Source: Entomomonas sp945283395
GTDB lineage: Bacteria; Pseudomonadota; Gammaproteobacteria; Pseudomonadales; Pseudomonadaceae
Direction of reading: 5' to 3'
Length of the DNA stretch: 64,000 nt
Assembly (NCBI GenBank): GCA_946480835.1
Contig: CAMLLC010000003.1
Span: 184,857-248,856, forward strand
Shown: one piece after another, positions 1-8,593 of the stretch
Numbering within the stretch: the first letter of the stretch is position 1
Layout of the letters: each line of letters opens with the position of its first letter
Notes under the pieces: model-generated
The model's database searches: none
Seen by the model: only the letters and a program-made list of their open reading frames with translations
Told to the model about the DNA's origin: nothing
Translations under genes and position numbers: made by a program

Positions 1-1
1 C

Positions 2-418
2 GAAGCCATTGATAACGTAAAACGTCCTCCTTTGGTCATGGTAGTAGACGATTCTGTAACGGTTCGTAAAGTAACTAGTCGTCTCCTAGAGCGTCAAGGC
101 ATGCAAGTCATCACGGCACGTGATGGATTAGATGCCGTTACGCAACTAGAGGAAAAAATTCCTGATATCATGTTACTTGATATTGAAATGCCTCGCATGG
201 ACGGTTTTGAAGTGGCTACAAGGGTTCGCCATGATGAAAAAACTAAAAATTTACCTATTATTATGATCACTTCTCGTAGTGGCGAGAAACATAGAGAGCG
301 CGCTTTAGCTATAGGTGTTAACGAGTATATGAGTAAACCTTTTATGGATGCAAAATTAATCAAATCCATATCAGACCTATTGCCAACATTTGAAGTAAAT
401 CTATTGGAGAATAATTGA
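2..418 (+). CDS. chpA: ChpA-type hybrid histidine kinase, C-terminal receiver domain (5' end outside window)
   Basis: The reading frame is open to the left edge, so only the last 138 or so codons of a larger protein are present. They form one response-regulator receiver domain: an acidic pair (DD, visible residues 16-17), the phospho-acceptor Asp in the LLDIEMP segment (about residue 60), and the conserved Lys in MSKPF near the end. Lack of an output domain and the position just before a CheW-like gene fit the C-terminal receiver of ChpA, the large hybrid kinase that controls type IV pili and twitching through cAMP in Pseudomonas. A stand-alone CheY/PilH-like protein is unlikely because the frame continues upstream with no start. 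The stop overlaps the next start by one base (TGATG). Confidence 0.75.
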   Translation, partial: EAIDNVKRPPLVMVVDDSVTVRKVTSRLLERQGMQVITARDGLDAVTQLEEKIPDIMLLDIEMPRMDGFEVATRVRHDEKTKNLPIIMITSRSGEKHRERALAIGVNEYMSKPFMDAKLIKSISDLLPTFEVNLLENN

Positions 419-891
419 TGACCGATCAAACTCTCCCTCCTAATCAAGCAAGCTTAGAAATATCCTTACTTTCTTTAGTAAATCGGGCATTAATTTTACC
501 AAGCTCGGCAATTGTTGAAGTAGTATCGCTAGCTATGCCTCAGGTAGTAGCCAAAATGCCTCGTTGGTTTTTAGGTTACCTGCCTTGGCGTGGTTTAAAG
601 ATCCCTTTTATATCTTTTGAGGCTGTTTGTGAAACCTCTTTCAAGATTCATGCTGAATCAAATATTGTTATTTTAAAGACAATAACAGCATCTCTTAATC
701 AGAAATTTTTTGCTATGTTGATTCAAAATACTCCTGTTAAGTTCACTATCCACAGTAACACCTTAGAAGATGTAGTAGGTGATTTAGCTCCCTATGAAAT
801 AGCTAATGTCAGACTTAATAATATTCTCGCTAAAATCCCAAATAGCAGTGCATTAGAACATTTGATGATAGAACAAGGTGTATTAAATTAA
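418..891 (+). CDS. chpC: CheW-like chemotaxis adaptor protein, ChpC-like
   Basis: A 157-residue protein resembling the short CheW-domain protein ChpC. In the Chp system such adaptors couple receptors to the kinase ChpA. The recognisable part is the CheW-like core: the LPSSAIVEVV segment near residue 30 and the hydrophobic GYLPWRGLKIPFISFE segment near residue 60. I chose the ATG at 418, which overlaps the chpA stop (TGATG), over a TTG one codon earlier. In P. aeruginosa a methylesterase gene, chpB, lies between chpA and chpC; here it is absent. Similarity to CheW is weak outside the core, so the ChpC label rests largely on context. Confidence 0.65.
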   Translation: MTDQTLPPNQASLEISLLSLVNRALILPSSAIVEVVSLAMPQVVAKMPRWFLGYLPWRGLKIPFISFEAVCETSFKIHAESNIVILKTITASLNQKFFAMLIQNTPVKFTIHSNTLEDVVGDLAPYEIANVRLNNILAKIPNSSALEHLMIEQGVLN

Positions 892-971
892 TTCAACGAC
901 AAGTTTATTCATGACCATTCATAATTAATAAAGAATAACTACTATTACTTAACTACTAGCAAGAGGGCTAT

Positions 972-1757
972 ATGAAAAAACTGCTGACCTATTTATCTTT
1001 TATCTTTTTTATCAACTACTCATCTGCTGGTATTATAGACGATGCAGTCCAAAGGGGGACTTTAAGAGTTGGCCTTAACCCAACCTATATGCCATTTGAA
1101 ATGATCAATGAAAAGGGAGAAATAATAGGATTTGAGATAGATATTTTAAAAAAAATGGCTAAAGCTATGGGGGTAAAATTAGAAATTGTCTCTATTTCGT
1201 ATGATGGTTTAATACCTAGCTTATTAACAGGCAAATTTGATCTTATTGCTAGTGGCATGACAGTGAGTCAACAGCGAAATTTAAAAGTTAATTTTACAAA
1301 CCCTATTATTAAGACAGGTCAAACTCTACTGATTCGCAAAGCACTAGCTGATAAAATAAAATCGTATAAAGATCTCAACCAAGCTGACTACAAAATAACC
1401 TCTAAACTTGGCACTACTGGAGAGGCAACGGCTAAAAAATTGCTCAGTAAAGCACAATATTTTAGTTACAATACAGAGGCAGAGGCGGTTCTAGAAGTAG
1501 TTAATGATAAAGCTGACGCTTTCGTGTATGACGCGTCATACAATATCTTAGCCATCAAAAAATTAGGTAATGACAAACTGATATTTTTAGATACTCCGAT
1601 AACCTACGAACCTCAAGCCTTTGCGTTAAGAAAAGGAGACTACGATAGTATTAACTGGATTAATAACTTTTTGAACCAAATCAAACAAGATGGAACATAC
1701 GATAAAATCTATAATAAGTGGTTCACCAAAACTGATTGGTTACAGGAAATGCATTAA
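972..1757 (+). CDS. Polar amino acid ABC transporter substrate-binding protein, paralogue 1 of 4
   Basis: A periplasmic solute-binding protein of family 3 (SBP_bac_3), 261 residues, expected to deliver a polar amino acid to the membrane permease. It has an N-terminal signal peptide (about residues 1-19, ending SSAG), then the mature start IIDDAVQRGTLRVGL. The family ligand-pocket segments are visible: MPFEM near 40, GLIPSLLTGKFDLIASGMT near 85 and the DAFVYDASYN segment near 185. A GAGGG ribosome site precedes the ATG. It is the first of four head-to-tail paralogues that share the same ends (AG-ID-G-LKVG and W-D-WL-EM). Ligand cannot be told from sequence. Divergence in the pocket region suggests the four copies may differ in specificity. 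Confidence 0.88.
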   Translation: MKKLLTYLSFIFFINYSSAGIIDDAVQRGTLRVGLNPTYMPFEMINEKGEIIGFEIDILKKMAKAMGVKLEIVSISYDGLIPSLLTGKFDLIASGMTVSQQRNLKVNFTNPIIKTGQTLLIRKALADKIKSYKDLNQADYKITSKLGTTGEATAKKLLSKAQYFSYNTEAEAVLEVVNDKADAFVYDASYNILAIKKLGNDKLIFLDTPITYEPQAFALRKGDYDSINWINNFLNQIKQDGTYDKIYNKWFTKTDWLQEMH

Positions 1758-1800
1758 TACCCTAACAACTGCACATCTTCATTTTAAGAGATGACGCCTA

Positions 1801-2589
1801 ATGAAGAAATTACTTATCTTATTACTAATTAGCTGCACCACTTTGGGTTATAGTTATGCAGGAATGATAGATGAGGCAGTTAAAAAAGGTACTTTAAAAG
1901 TTGGCATGAATCCCGCCTATCTGCCTTTTGAAATGACAAATAAAAAAGGCGACATCATAGGTTTTGAAGTTGATATTTTAAAAACTATGGCTAAAGCTAT
2001 GGGAGTTAAACTAGAAATAGTCTCTATCTCACATGATGGCCTAATACCTAGCCTTTTGACAGGAAAATTTGACCTCATAGCTAGTGCTATGACAATTACT
2101 CAATCAAGAAATCTTAAGGTTAATTTCTCCGAACCTTTCATTATGACCGGCCAAACTATATTAATTCGTAAAGAGTTAGCTGGTGAAATAAAGTCTTATC
2201 AAGACCTCAATAATAGCAAATATAAAATAACTTCTAATCTAGGCACTACTGGCGAGGCTACGGTTAACAAATTCATGGGGAAAGCCCAATATTTTGCCTT
2301 CAATAGTGCGCCAGAAGCGGTATTAGAAGTGGTCAACGGCAAAGCAGATGCCTTTGTTTATGATGCTTCTTATAACTCTGTTGCTATTAAAAAACTAGCC
2401 AATGACAAATTAGTTTTTCTTGATAAACCTATTACTTATGAGCCATTAGCCTTTATCATAAGAAAAGGGGATTATGATAGTATCAATTGGCTAAACAATT
2501 TTTTAAAGCAAATCAAACACGATGGAACCTATAATAGGCTTTATAACAAGTGGTTTAATAAGAGTGATTGGTTAAAGGAAATGCAATAA
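1801..2589 (+). CDS. Polar amino acid ABC transporter substrate-binding protein, paralogue 2 of 4
   Basis: Second tandem copy, 262 residues, family 3 solute-binding protein. Its signal peptide ends near GYSYAG (residue 21) and the mature protein begins MIDEAVKKGTLKVGM. Relative to copy 1 it keeps GFEVDILK, GLIPSLLTGKFDLIAS and the VNGKADAFVYDASYN segment, but differs around MTITQSRN and in the hinge helix (NKFMGKAQYFAFNSAPE). The 43-base gap to copy 1 contains a GAGATGA ribosome site and no terminator, so the four genes are probably one transcript. The close similarity points to recent tandem duplication. Confidence 0.88.
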   Translation: MKKLLILLLISCTTLGYSYAGMIDEAVKKGTLKVGMNPAYLPFEMTNKKGDIIGFEVDILKTMAKAMGVKLEIVSISHDGLIPSLLTGKFDLIASAMTITQSRNLKVNFSEPFIMTGQTILIRKELAGEIKSYQDLNNSKYKITSNLGTTGEATVNKFMGKAQYFAFNSAPEAVLEVVNGKADAFVYDASYNSVAIKKLANDKLVFLDKPITYEPLAFIIRKGDYDSINWLNNFLKQIKHDGTYNRLYNKWFNKSDWLKEMQ

Positions 2590-2635
2590 ATTATGCTAGG
2601 ATAGTTGTTATAAATTGGATAAATTAGAGGCATGT

Positions 2636-3424
2636 ATGAAAAAAATACTAGCTTTACTATTATTAAGCTTCAGCCTAGCTACCCAAAGCTATGCAGGCAT
2701 GATAGATGATGTAGTCAAACGTGGCACCTTAAAAGTAGGTATGGATCCGACCTTCATTCCCTTTGAAATGACTAATAAAAAAGGCGAAATTATGGGCTTT
2801 GAAGTTGATATACTCAAAGTTATGGCTAAGGCTTTGGGCGTTAAACTAGAATTAGTTTCAATTTCTTATGATGGAATCATTCCAGGCTTATTAACTGGTA
2901 AATTTGACATGATAGGTTGTGGTATGACAGTTACAGCTGAGCGCAATCTAAAAGTCAATTTTCCTGAGCCTTTCATTATGACCGGCCAAACTTTACTTAT
3001 TCGCAAAGACCTTGCTGATAAAATTAGAACATATAAAGATTTAAATGATAAAAACTACAAAATCACCTCAAAACTCGGCACAACCGGGGAATTTGTAGCT
3101 AAAAAACTTATTAATAAAGCCCAATATTTTGGTTATAACACTGAAGCCGATGCAGTTCTCGAAGTAGTAAATGGCAAAGCAGACGCTTTCGTGTATGATG
3201 CTCCTTATAATGTTGTTGCATTAGAAAAATTAGGCAATGGTAAATTAATCTTTTTGGATAAACCTTTTACTTATGAACCATTAGCCTTTGGCCTTAAAAA
3301 AGGTGATTACGACAGTATTAACTGGATCAACAACTTTTTAAATCAAATTAAACATGATGGAACCTACGATAGGCTCTATAACAAATGGTTTAAGAAAACT
3401 GATTGGTTAAAAGAAATGGAATAA
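2636..3424 (+). CDS. Polar amino acid ABC transporter substrate-binding protein, paralogue 3 of 4
   Basis: Third tandem copy, 262 residues from the ATG at 2636. That start follows a GAGG ribosome site by about six bases and gives a clean signal peptide (MKKILALLLL to SYAG); an in-frame TTG seven codons earlier would add a charged extension and is rejected. The mature part begins MIDDVVKRGTLKVGM. It differs from the other copies at the pocket loop, with GLLTGKFDMIGCGMT carrying a Cys where copies 1, 2 and 4 have Ser, and DAPYN where copies 1 and 2 have DASYN. Such changes sit in segments that usually contact ligand in this family, so altered specificity is plausible but unproven. Confidence 0.88.
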   Translation: MKKILALLLLSFSLATQSYAGMIDDVVKRGTLKVGMDPTFIPFEMTNKKGEIMGFEVDILKVMAKALGVKLELVSISYDGIIPGLLTGKFDMIGCGMTVTAERNLKVNFPEPFIMTGQTLLIRKDLADKIRTYKDLNDKNYKITSKLGTTGEFVAKKLINKAQYFGYNTEADAVLEVVNGKADAFVYDAPYNVVALEKLGNGKLIFLDKPFTYEPLAFGLKKGDYDSINWINNFLNQIKHDGTYDRLYNKWFKKTDWLKEME

Positions 3425-3463
3425 TGACCAGTTACTCATACCCCTATAAATAACGAGATCTTT

Positions 3464-4249
3464 ATGAAAAAACTACTCATTACCCTCTACTGCTGTTTAG
3501 CCTTCAACTTTGTACATGCAGGTATGATAGATGATGCTGTAAAAAGAGGCAGCTTAAAAGTAGGATTAGATCCTACCTATATACCTTTTGAAATGACTAA
3601 CAAAAAAGGTCAAATAGTAGGCTTCGAAGTTGATCTATTAAGAGCTATGAGTAAGGCAATGGGCGTTAAATTAGAAATTGTTTCTATCGCTCAAGATGGC
3701 GTAATTCCTGCGCTATTAACCAACAAAATCGACATAGTAGCTAGTGGTTTATCTTTAACTCAAGAGAGAAACTTAAAGGTTAATTTTCCTGAACCTTTTA
3801 TCATGACAGGGCAAACCATCTTAATTCGAAAAGATTTAGCTGACAAAATCAAATCCTATAAAGATTTAAATAATGCTCAATATAAAATAACCTCAAGATT
3901 AGGTACTACTGGGGAGTTTGCTACTAAAAAACGTATTAATAAAGCGCAATATTTTGGCTACAATACCGAAGCTGAAGCAGTGCTAGAAGTGGTGAATGGC
4001 AATGCTGATGCTTTTGTATACGATGCGGCTTTTAACGTCATGGCTATTCAAAAATTAGGTCATGGTAAACTTACCTTTTTAGATAAACCTTTTACCTACG
4101 AACCTTTAGCCTTTGCCATTAGAAAAGGCGATTATGATAGTATTAATTGGATTAATAACTTTTTAAACCAAGTAAGAAATGATGGCACTTATAAACGTCT
4201 TTATAACAAATGGTTTAAAAAAGGTGATTGGCTAAAAGACATGGAATAA
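3464..4249 (+). CDS. Polar amino acid ABC transporter substrate-binding protein, paralogue 4 of 4
   Basis: Last tandem copy, 261 residues, signal peptide ending near FVHAG (residue 20), mature start MIDDAVKRGSLKVGL. It is the most divergent at the pocket: ALLTNKIDIVASGLSLT replaces the SLLTGKFD-I-S-MT pattern of the others. It still ends with the shared YNKWFKKGDWLKDME tail. A strong stem-loop terminator follows 15 bases after the stop, so the binding-protein array is transcriptionally separated from the permease and ATPase genes. This arrangement would allow binding proteins to be made in excess of the membrane complex. Confidence 0.88.
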   Translation: MKKLLITLYCCLAFNFVHAGMIDDAVKRGSLKVGLDPTYIPFEMTNKKGQIVGFEVDLLRAMSKAMGVKLEIVSIAQDGVIPALLTNKIDIVASGLSLTQERNLKVNFPEPFIMTGQTILIRKDLADKIKSYKDLNNAQYKITSRLGTTGEFATKKRINKAQYFGYNTEAEAVLEVVNGNADAFVYDAAFNVMAIQKLGHGKLTFLDKPFTYEPLAFAIRKGDYDSINWINNFLNQVRNDGTYKRLYNKWFKKGDWLKDME

Positions 4250-4263
4250 TCCATTAATGGACG

Positions 4264-4294
4264 AAGGAATAGCCTTTTTGCTATTCCTTTTAAT
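4264..4294 (+). terminator. Rho-independent terminator after binding-protein array
   Basis: A perfect 10-bp stem (4264-4273 with 4280-4289, AAGGAATAGC pairing with GCTATTCCTT), a 6-base loop and a run of T residues after the 3' arm. It lies 15 bases downstream of the fourth binding-protein gene and before the permease gene. Confidence 0.85.
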
Positions 4295-4375
4295 AACTAG
4301 TAGAAAAATAGATTTTTTATATAAAGCAACTATCTATTATAATAACCAATTTAAATATCTGTACTTTAAAATATT

Positions 4376-5344
4376 ATGTCGAAAACTTCATCGCTGCGTT
4401 GGCCATGGCATTTTTTAACTTTTGCCATTTTAATAGTAATAGGTTTGATATTTTACTACGTTACTGTATCAACGGACTATAAATGGGACTGGAATAATAT
4501 TTCCAACTATTTTATCTATCAAGATGAAGTCATCTTAGAAACAGCTCACGAAGATATAGAAATAACTAACATTGTTGCAGAAGGGCAACAAAGTATAATC
4601 ACTTTTACCAATTTAGATACTGATGAACAAGATACCATCCGTGTTGCTACAGAGAATCTAAAAGTAAAACAAGGCCAAGAACTTAGCGAAGGAGATATAA
4701 TAAGTTCCACGCTCCAATGGAAAATTGGCCCTTTTCTTCAAGGTTTCTGGACAACTATTTGGCTTTCGCTGGTATCAGGTCTGTTAGCTTTAAATATAGG
4801 ATTGTTAGGGGCCTTATTCCGTATTTCTAAAAATCCGACCTTAAAAGACTTGTCTATTATCTATATAGAATTGACCAGGGCTTTACCTTTATTAGTTATA
4901 ATTTTTATCGTTTACTACTTTTTTGGAACAATTCTTAAGCTTTCACATCCAACGGCTGCTATTATTTCTTTATCCCTTTGTTCTGGTGCTTATATTGCTG
5001 AAATAGTAAGAGGTGGTATTCAATCTATTTCTAAAGGCCAATCTGAAGCCGCTCGCTCACTAGGTATGGGCGCAGTTAGCACTATGTACTACATTATTTT
5101 GCCACAAGCGTTCAGACGTATTTTACCCGCATTAACAGGCCAATTTATCAGCCTGATTAAAGATACCTCTTTAGTATCAGCTATTGCCATAGTTGATATT
5201 ACTCGTGCCGCACAATTATCCACCACTACCTCCTTAAAACCTTTTGAAATGTGGTTCTGTGCAGCAGCCTTATACCTCCTCATAAATATTCCTCTATCCA
5301 TTCTAGCGCATTATCTTGAAAAAAGGATGGCAAAAAGTGATTAA
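4376..5344 (+). CDS. Polar amino acid ABC transporter permease with N-terminal periplasmic insert
   Basis: A 322-residue inner-membrane permease of the His/Glu/Gln (PAAT) family. One N-terminal membrane helix (about 15-33) is followed by a hydrophilic stretch of roughly 80 residues (about 35-115) before the conserved permease core. The core contains FLQGFWTTIWLSLVSG and the ATPase-contact EAA loop (GQSEAARSLGMG-LPQA, about 222-240). Only one permease gene is present, so a homodimeric channel is likely. The ribosome site is poor. The stop overlaps the ATPase start by eight bases (GTGATTAA), a sign of translational coupling. The inserted domain is longer than in the classical HisM/GltK type. 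Confidence 0.87.
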   Translation: MSKTSSLRWPWHFLTFAILIVIGLIFYYVTVSTDYKWDWNNISNYFIYQDEVILETAHEDIEITNIVAEGQQSIITFTNLDTDEQDTIRVATENLKVKQGQELSEGDIISSTLQWKIGPFLQGFWTTIWLSLVSGLLALNIGLLGALFRISKNPTLKDLSIIYIELTRALPLLVIIFIVYYFFGTILKLSHPTAAIISLSLCSGAYIAEIVRGGIQSISKGQSEAARSLGMGAVSTMYYIILPQAFRRILPALTGQFISLIKDTSLVSAIAIVDITRAAQLSTTTSLKPFEMWFCAAALYLLINIPLSILAHYLEKRMAKSD

Positions 5345-6071
5345 TGTAGAAAAGATTAATAAAGTATTCACTAGCAAAGGCTTAACAGTGCATGCTGTCA
5401 ACAATGTTAGTGTCAATATTAACAAAGGTGAGGTAGTAGTCATCATAGGCCCTTCTGGCTCTGGTAAATCAACTTTTCTACGTTGTCTTAATGCCTTAGA
5501 AGATATAGACAATGGTTCTATTACTATAGAAGGTATCCATCTTAATCATTCTAAGCCTAATATAAATGCATTGCGTAGAGAAGTAGGCATGGTGTTTCAA
5601 CACTTTAACCTTTTCCCACACATGACTGTATTAGAAAATCTTTGTCTTGCCCAGCGTATTGTGCGTAAGCGTACCGCTAGTGAAGCCATAGCAAAAGCCA
5701 AAAACCTTTTAAACAAAGTAGGCATTATTCAAAAGATTAATGAATATCCATCTCGTTTATCAGGTGGTCAACAGCAACGGGTCGCTATTGCTAGGGCTTT
5801 ATGTATGGACCCGAAAGTGATGTTATTCGATGAACCCACTTCCGCTTTAGATCCCGAAATGGTAGGAGAAGTGCTAGATGTGATGAAGGCGCTAGCGCAA
5901 GAGGGGATGACCATGGCTTGTGTAACCCATGAAATGAAATTTGCTAAAGAAGTGGCTGATCGGATTTTATTTTTCGATCATGGTAAAATATTAGAAGATA
6001 CTACTCCTGAACAATTTTTCACTGCACCTAAAGACCCACGAGCACAAAGTTTTTTACAGCAGATTTTATAA
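5337..6071 (+). CDS. Polar amino acid ABC transporter ATP-binding protein
   Basis: A 244-residue ABC ATPase that powers the amino acid importer from the cytoplasmic face. Visible motifs are Walker A GPSGSGKST (residues 38-46), Q-loop VFQHFNLFPHMTVLEN, signature LSGGQQQR, Walker B VMLFDEPTSALDP and the switch His in THEM. I chose the GTG at 5337: it overlaps the permease stop (GTGATTAA), has AAGGATGG about ten bases upstream, and gives the usual family N-terminus (MINVEKINKVF). An in-frame TTG at 5316 would lie deep inside the permease gene. It matches the GlnQ/HisP/ArtP group. Confidence 0.92.
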   Translation: MINVEKINKVFTSKGLTVHAVNNVSVNINKGEVVVIIGPSGSGKSTFLRCLNALEDIDNGSITIEGIHLNHSKPNINALRREVGMVFQHFNLFPHMTVLENLCLAQRIVRKRTASEAIAKAKNLLNKVGIIQKINEYPSRLSGGQQQRVAIARALCMDPKVMLFDEPTSALDPEMVGEVLDVMKALAQEGMTMACVTHEMKFAKEVADRILFFDHGKILEDTTPEQFFTAPKDPRAQSFLQQIL

Positions 6072-6082
6072 AGGATCAAATT

Positions 6083-6514
6083 ATGCGTATAGGTGAACTT
6101 GCCAAAGCAGCCAATTGTCCTGTCGAAACTATACGCTATTATGAACAACAAGGAATCATACCAGCTCCCTATAGAACAGAAAATAACTATCGGTTCTATA
6201 GCCAAAATCACCTTGTACGCCTTAAATTTATTCGCAATTGTCGTAGTTTAGATATGACATTGGAAGAAATCCGCGAATTATTAAAATTAATAGTAGACAC
6301 GCCTCAAGAAAATTGTTCAGCTATTTCTGTATTATTAGATGAACATATCAAACATGTCAAAACCCGTATTATTGAACTTCAAGAGCTGCAAAATATTCTT
6401 ACAGATATACGTAAACATTGCGTAACTTCTTCATCAATAGATCATTGCGGGATAGTTCAACAACTTAGTGATATGAACATGACCAGTCAAGGTCATAAAA
6501 CTCACTTAGGATAA
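6083..6514 (+). CDS. MerR-family metal-responsive regulator, CadR/PbrR type
   Basis: A 143-residue MerR regulator: N-terminal winged helix (IGELAKAANCPVETIRYYE, residues 3-21), then a long dimerisation helix and a C-terminal metal loop. Three cysteines at 78, 113 and 122 lie where Cd(II)/Pb(II) sensors CadR and PbrR place their ligands (NCSA, KHC and HCGI contexts). The family twists an overlong promoter spacer when metal binds. It starts 11 bases after the ATPase stop and ends 43 bases before the OPT transporter, so it may be co-transcribed with both. No typical MerR promoter dyad is obvious in the short gaps. No P-type metal ATPase gene is adjacent, which is unusual for this type. Confidence 0.85.
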   Translation: MRIGELAKAANCPVETIRYYEQQGIIPAPYRTENNYRFYSQNHLVRLKFIRNCRSLDMTLEEIRELLKLIVDTPQENCSAISVLLDEHIKHVKTRIIELQELQNILTDIRKHCVTSSSIDHCGIVQQLSDMNMTSQGHKTHLG

Positions 6515-6556
6515 TATATCCTCATATCACAACGCTATTACAAGTGGAGTATAACC

Positions 6557-8593
6557 TTGGTTGTAACAGACAAAGATATATCAGAAATTACCTTACGAGG
6601 CATTGTATTAGGGGCATTAATTACCATAGTATTCACTGCTTCCAATATTTATCTTGGCTTAAAAGTTGGCCTTACATTTTCTTCTTCAATTCCGGCCGCA
6701 GTTATTTCCATGGCGGTCTTAAGCCTGTTCAGCAAGACCAACATTCTTGAAAACAACATGGTACAAACCCAAGCATCGGCAGCAGGCACTTTGTCTGCTA
6801 CTATTTTTGTACTACCTGCCTTATTAATGATAGGTTATTGGCAACATTTTCCTTTTTTACAAACGTTAATGATTTGTAGTGCAGGCGGAATTCTCGGGGT
6901 TATTTTTTCTATTCCCTTACGTCGTACCATGGTAGTAAATAGCCCCCTCCCCTATCCAGAAGGACTAGCTGCTGCTGAAATATTACAAGTCGCCCATACC
7001 AAACAACAAGAAAATGGAACTAGTGCTAAAGAAATTTTATTAGGAAGTGTGTTAGCCAGTATCATTACCTTCATAACCTCAGGTTTACACCTATTATCAG
7101 ACAAGGCAAGCTACTGGTTTAGCTCAGGTAAAGCGGTCTTTCAACTTCCAGCAGGTTTTTCTTTAGCCTTAATGAGTGCTGGTTACTTAATGGGTTTCAG
7201 TGCTGGCATTGCCATGTTACTAGGAACCTTTCTTGCTTGGTTTGGCTTTATCCCTTATCTAACCATAACAGATCCCTCTGCTACCATTGAACTTAATAAA
7301 CTAATAACTTTAGCCGAGCACCTTTGGGCAGAAAAAGTTCGTTTTATCGGGGCAGGTACGTTAGCTATCGCCTCATTATGGACTTTGGTTACCCTCTTTA
7401 AACCTATGCTAGAAGGTATTAAATTATCTTTTAAAGCCCTAACAGATAAAGCTTTTGATAGTCAAATAACCCGTACTGATAAAGATTTATCTTTTAAATC
7501 TCTAATCATTATTTTATTAGCCGCAATCCTCATCCTAACCATTACCTTTTCTCACTTTGTTCAACAAGCGCCTATTTCTACCTTCTATGCTTGGGGCTTA
7601 GTAATATTTGCAGTAACTACCATTTTTATTATAGGATTTCTTATTGCCGCAGCCTGTGGTTATATGGCGGGGCTAATAGGTTCATCCAATAGCCCTATAT
7701 CTGGCATAGGTGTTATCGCTATTATTCTGGTAGCTTCCCTATTACTAGCTTTTGCAGATAATCTTATTAGTACTGAACAAGGCAAACAATTCGCAGTTGC
7801 TTTAGCTATCTTTATCACCAGTGGCATAGTAGCCGTAGCCAGTATTGCTAATGATAATTTACAAGATTTGAAAACCGGCTTTCTGGTAGGTGCAACTCCC
7901 AAAAATCAGCAAATTGCCTTACTTATAGGATGCGTAGTAGGCTCTATCATTATTGCCCCTATTTTAGATATTCTCTATCAAGCTTATGGTCTAGCAGGTG
8001 CTCCTTTACCTAGAGCAGATATGGATACCAGCAATATATTATCTGCCCCTCAAGCTTCTTTAATGAAAACTATAGCTTTAGGTATTTTTTCTCACAATCT
8101 TGATTGGAGTATGTTTATCTCTGGGCTAGTTGTAGGAATTATTATCATTATAATAGATACCTTATTAGTCCGAATGAAAGCAACTATTAGATTACCTGCG
8201 TTAGCAGTTGGATTAGGTATCTATTTACCCGCTTACATTAACGTAGCTATTGCAACAGGCTCTATTTTAGGTTGGCTAATAGAATATAAAATTAAAACAA
8301 AGCAATTAGCAATGGAGCAACAACTATTAGCTCAAGCAAATCGTAAAGGGATTTTAATGGCTTCAGGCTTTATTGTAGGGGAAAGTTTAATAGGGGTATT
8401 TTTAGCTATTATTATCCTTATTAGCTTATCATCTGGGTACAGCGATAGCCCATTTGCTATAGATGGTTTATTTATCAATATATTAGGTGACTACTTAGCA
8501 CCGCTCAGAAACTTACTGAGCCTTATCATCTTTATAGTTATCTGTTGGTTCTTCTATAAAAGAACGACCAGCACAACTAGGTTAGCCCAATAA
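6557..8593 (+). CDS. OPT-family oligopeptide/metal-chelate transporter
   Basis: A 678-residue inner-membrane protein of the OPT family with many hydrophobic segments. The family signature NSPLPYPEGLAAAEIL is seen near residue 133. Further conserved parts are GLKVGLTFSSSIPAA near the start and GSSNSPISGIGV near 375. Bacterial OPT proteins import peptides or metal-chelate complexes using the proton gradient; the substrate here cannot be named. The start is TTG at 6557, with AGTGGAGT six bases upstream; no ATG occurs in frame until the second helix. The preceding CadR-like MerR gene raises the possibility of metal-linked expression. Confidence 0.87.
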   Translation: MVVTDKDISEITLRGIVLGALITIVFTASNIYLGLKVGLTFSSSIPAAVISMAVLSLFSKTNILENNMVQTQASAAGTLSATIFVLPALLMIGYWQHFPFLQTLMICSAGGILGVIFSIPLRRTMVVNSPLPYPEGLAAAEILQVAHTKQQENGTSAKEILLGSVLASIITFITSGLHLLSDKASYWFSSGKAVFQLPAGFSLALMSAGYLMGFSAGIAMLLGTFLAWFGFIPYLTITDPSATIELNKLITLAEHLWAEKVRFIGAGTLAIASLWTLVTLFKPMLEGIKLSFKALTDKAFDSQITRTDKDLSFKSLIIILLAAILILTITFSHFVQQAPISTFYAWGLVIFAVTTIFIIGFLIAAACGYMAGLIGSSNSPISGIGVIAIILVASLLLAFADNLISTEQGKQFAVALAIFITSGIVAVASIANDNLQDLKTGFLVGATPKNQQIALLIGCVVGSIIIAPILDILYQAYGLAGAPLPRADMDTSNILSAPQASLMKTIALGIFSHNLDWSMFISGLVVGIIIIIIDTLLVRMKATIRLPALAVGLGIYLPAYINVAIATGSILGWLIEYKIKTKQLAMEQQLLAQANRKGILMASGFIVGESLIGVFLAIIILISLSSGYSDSPFAIDGLFINILGDYLAPLRNLLSLIIFIVICWFFYKRTTSTTRLAQ

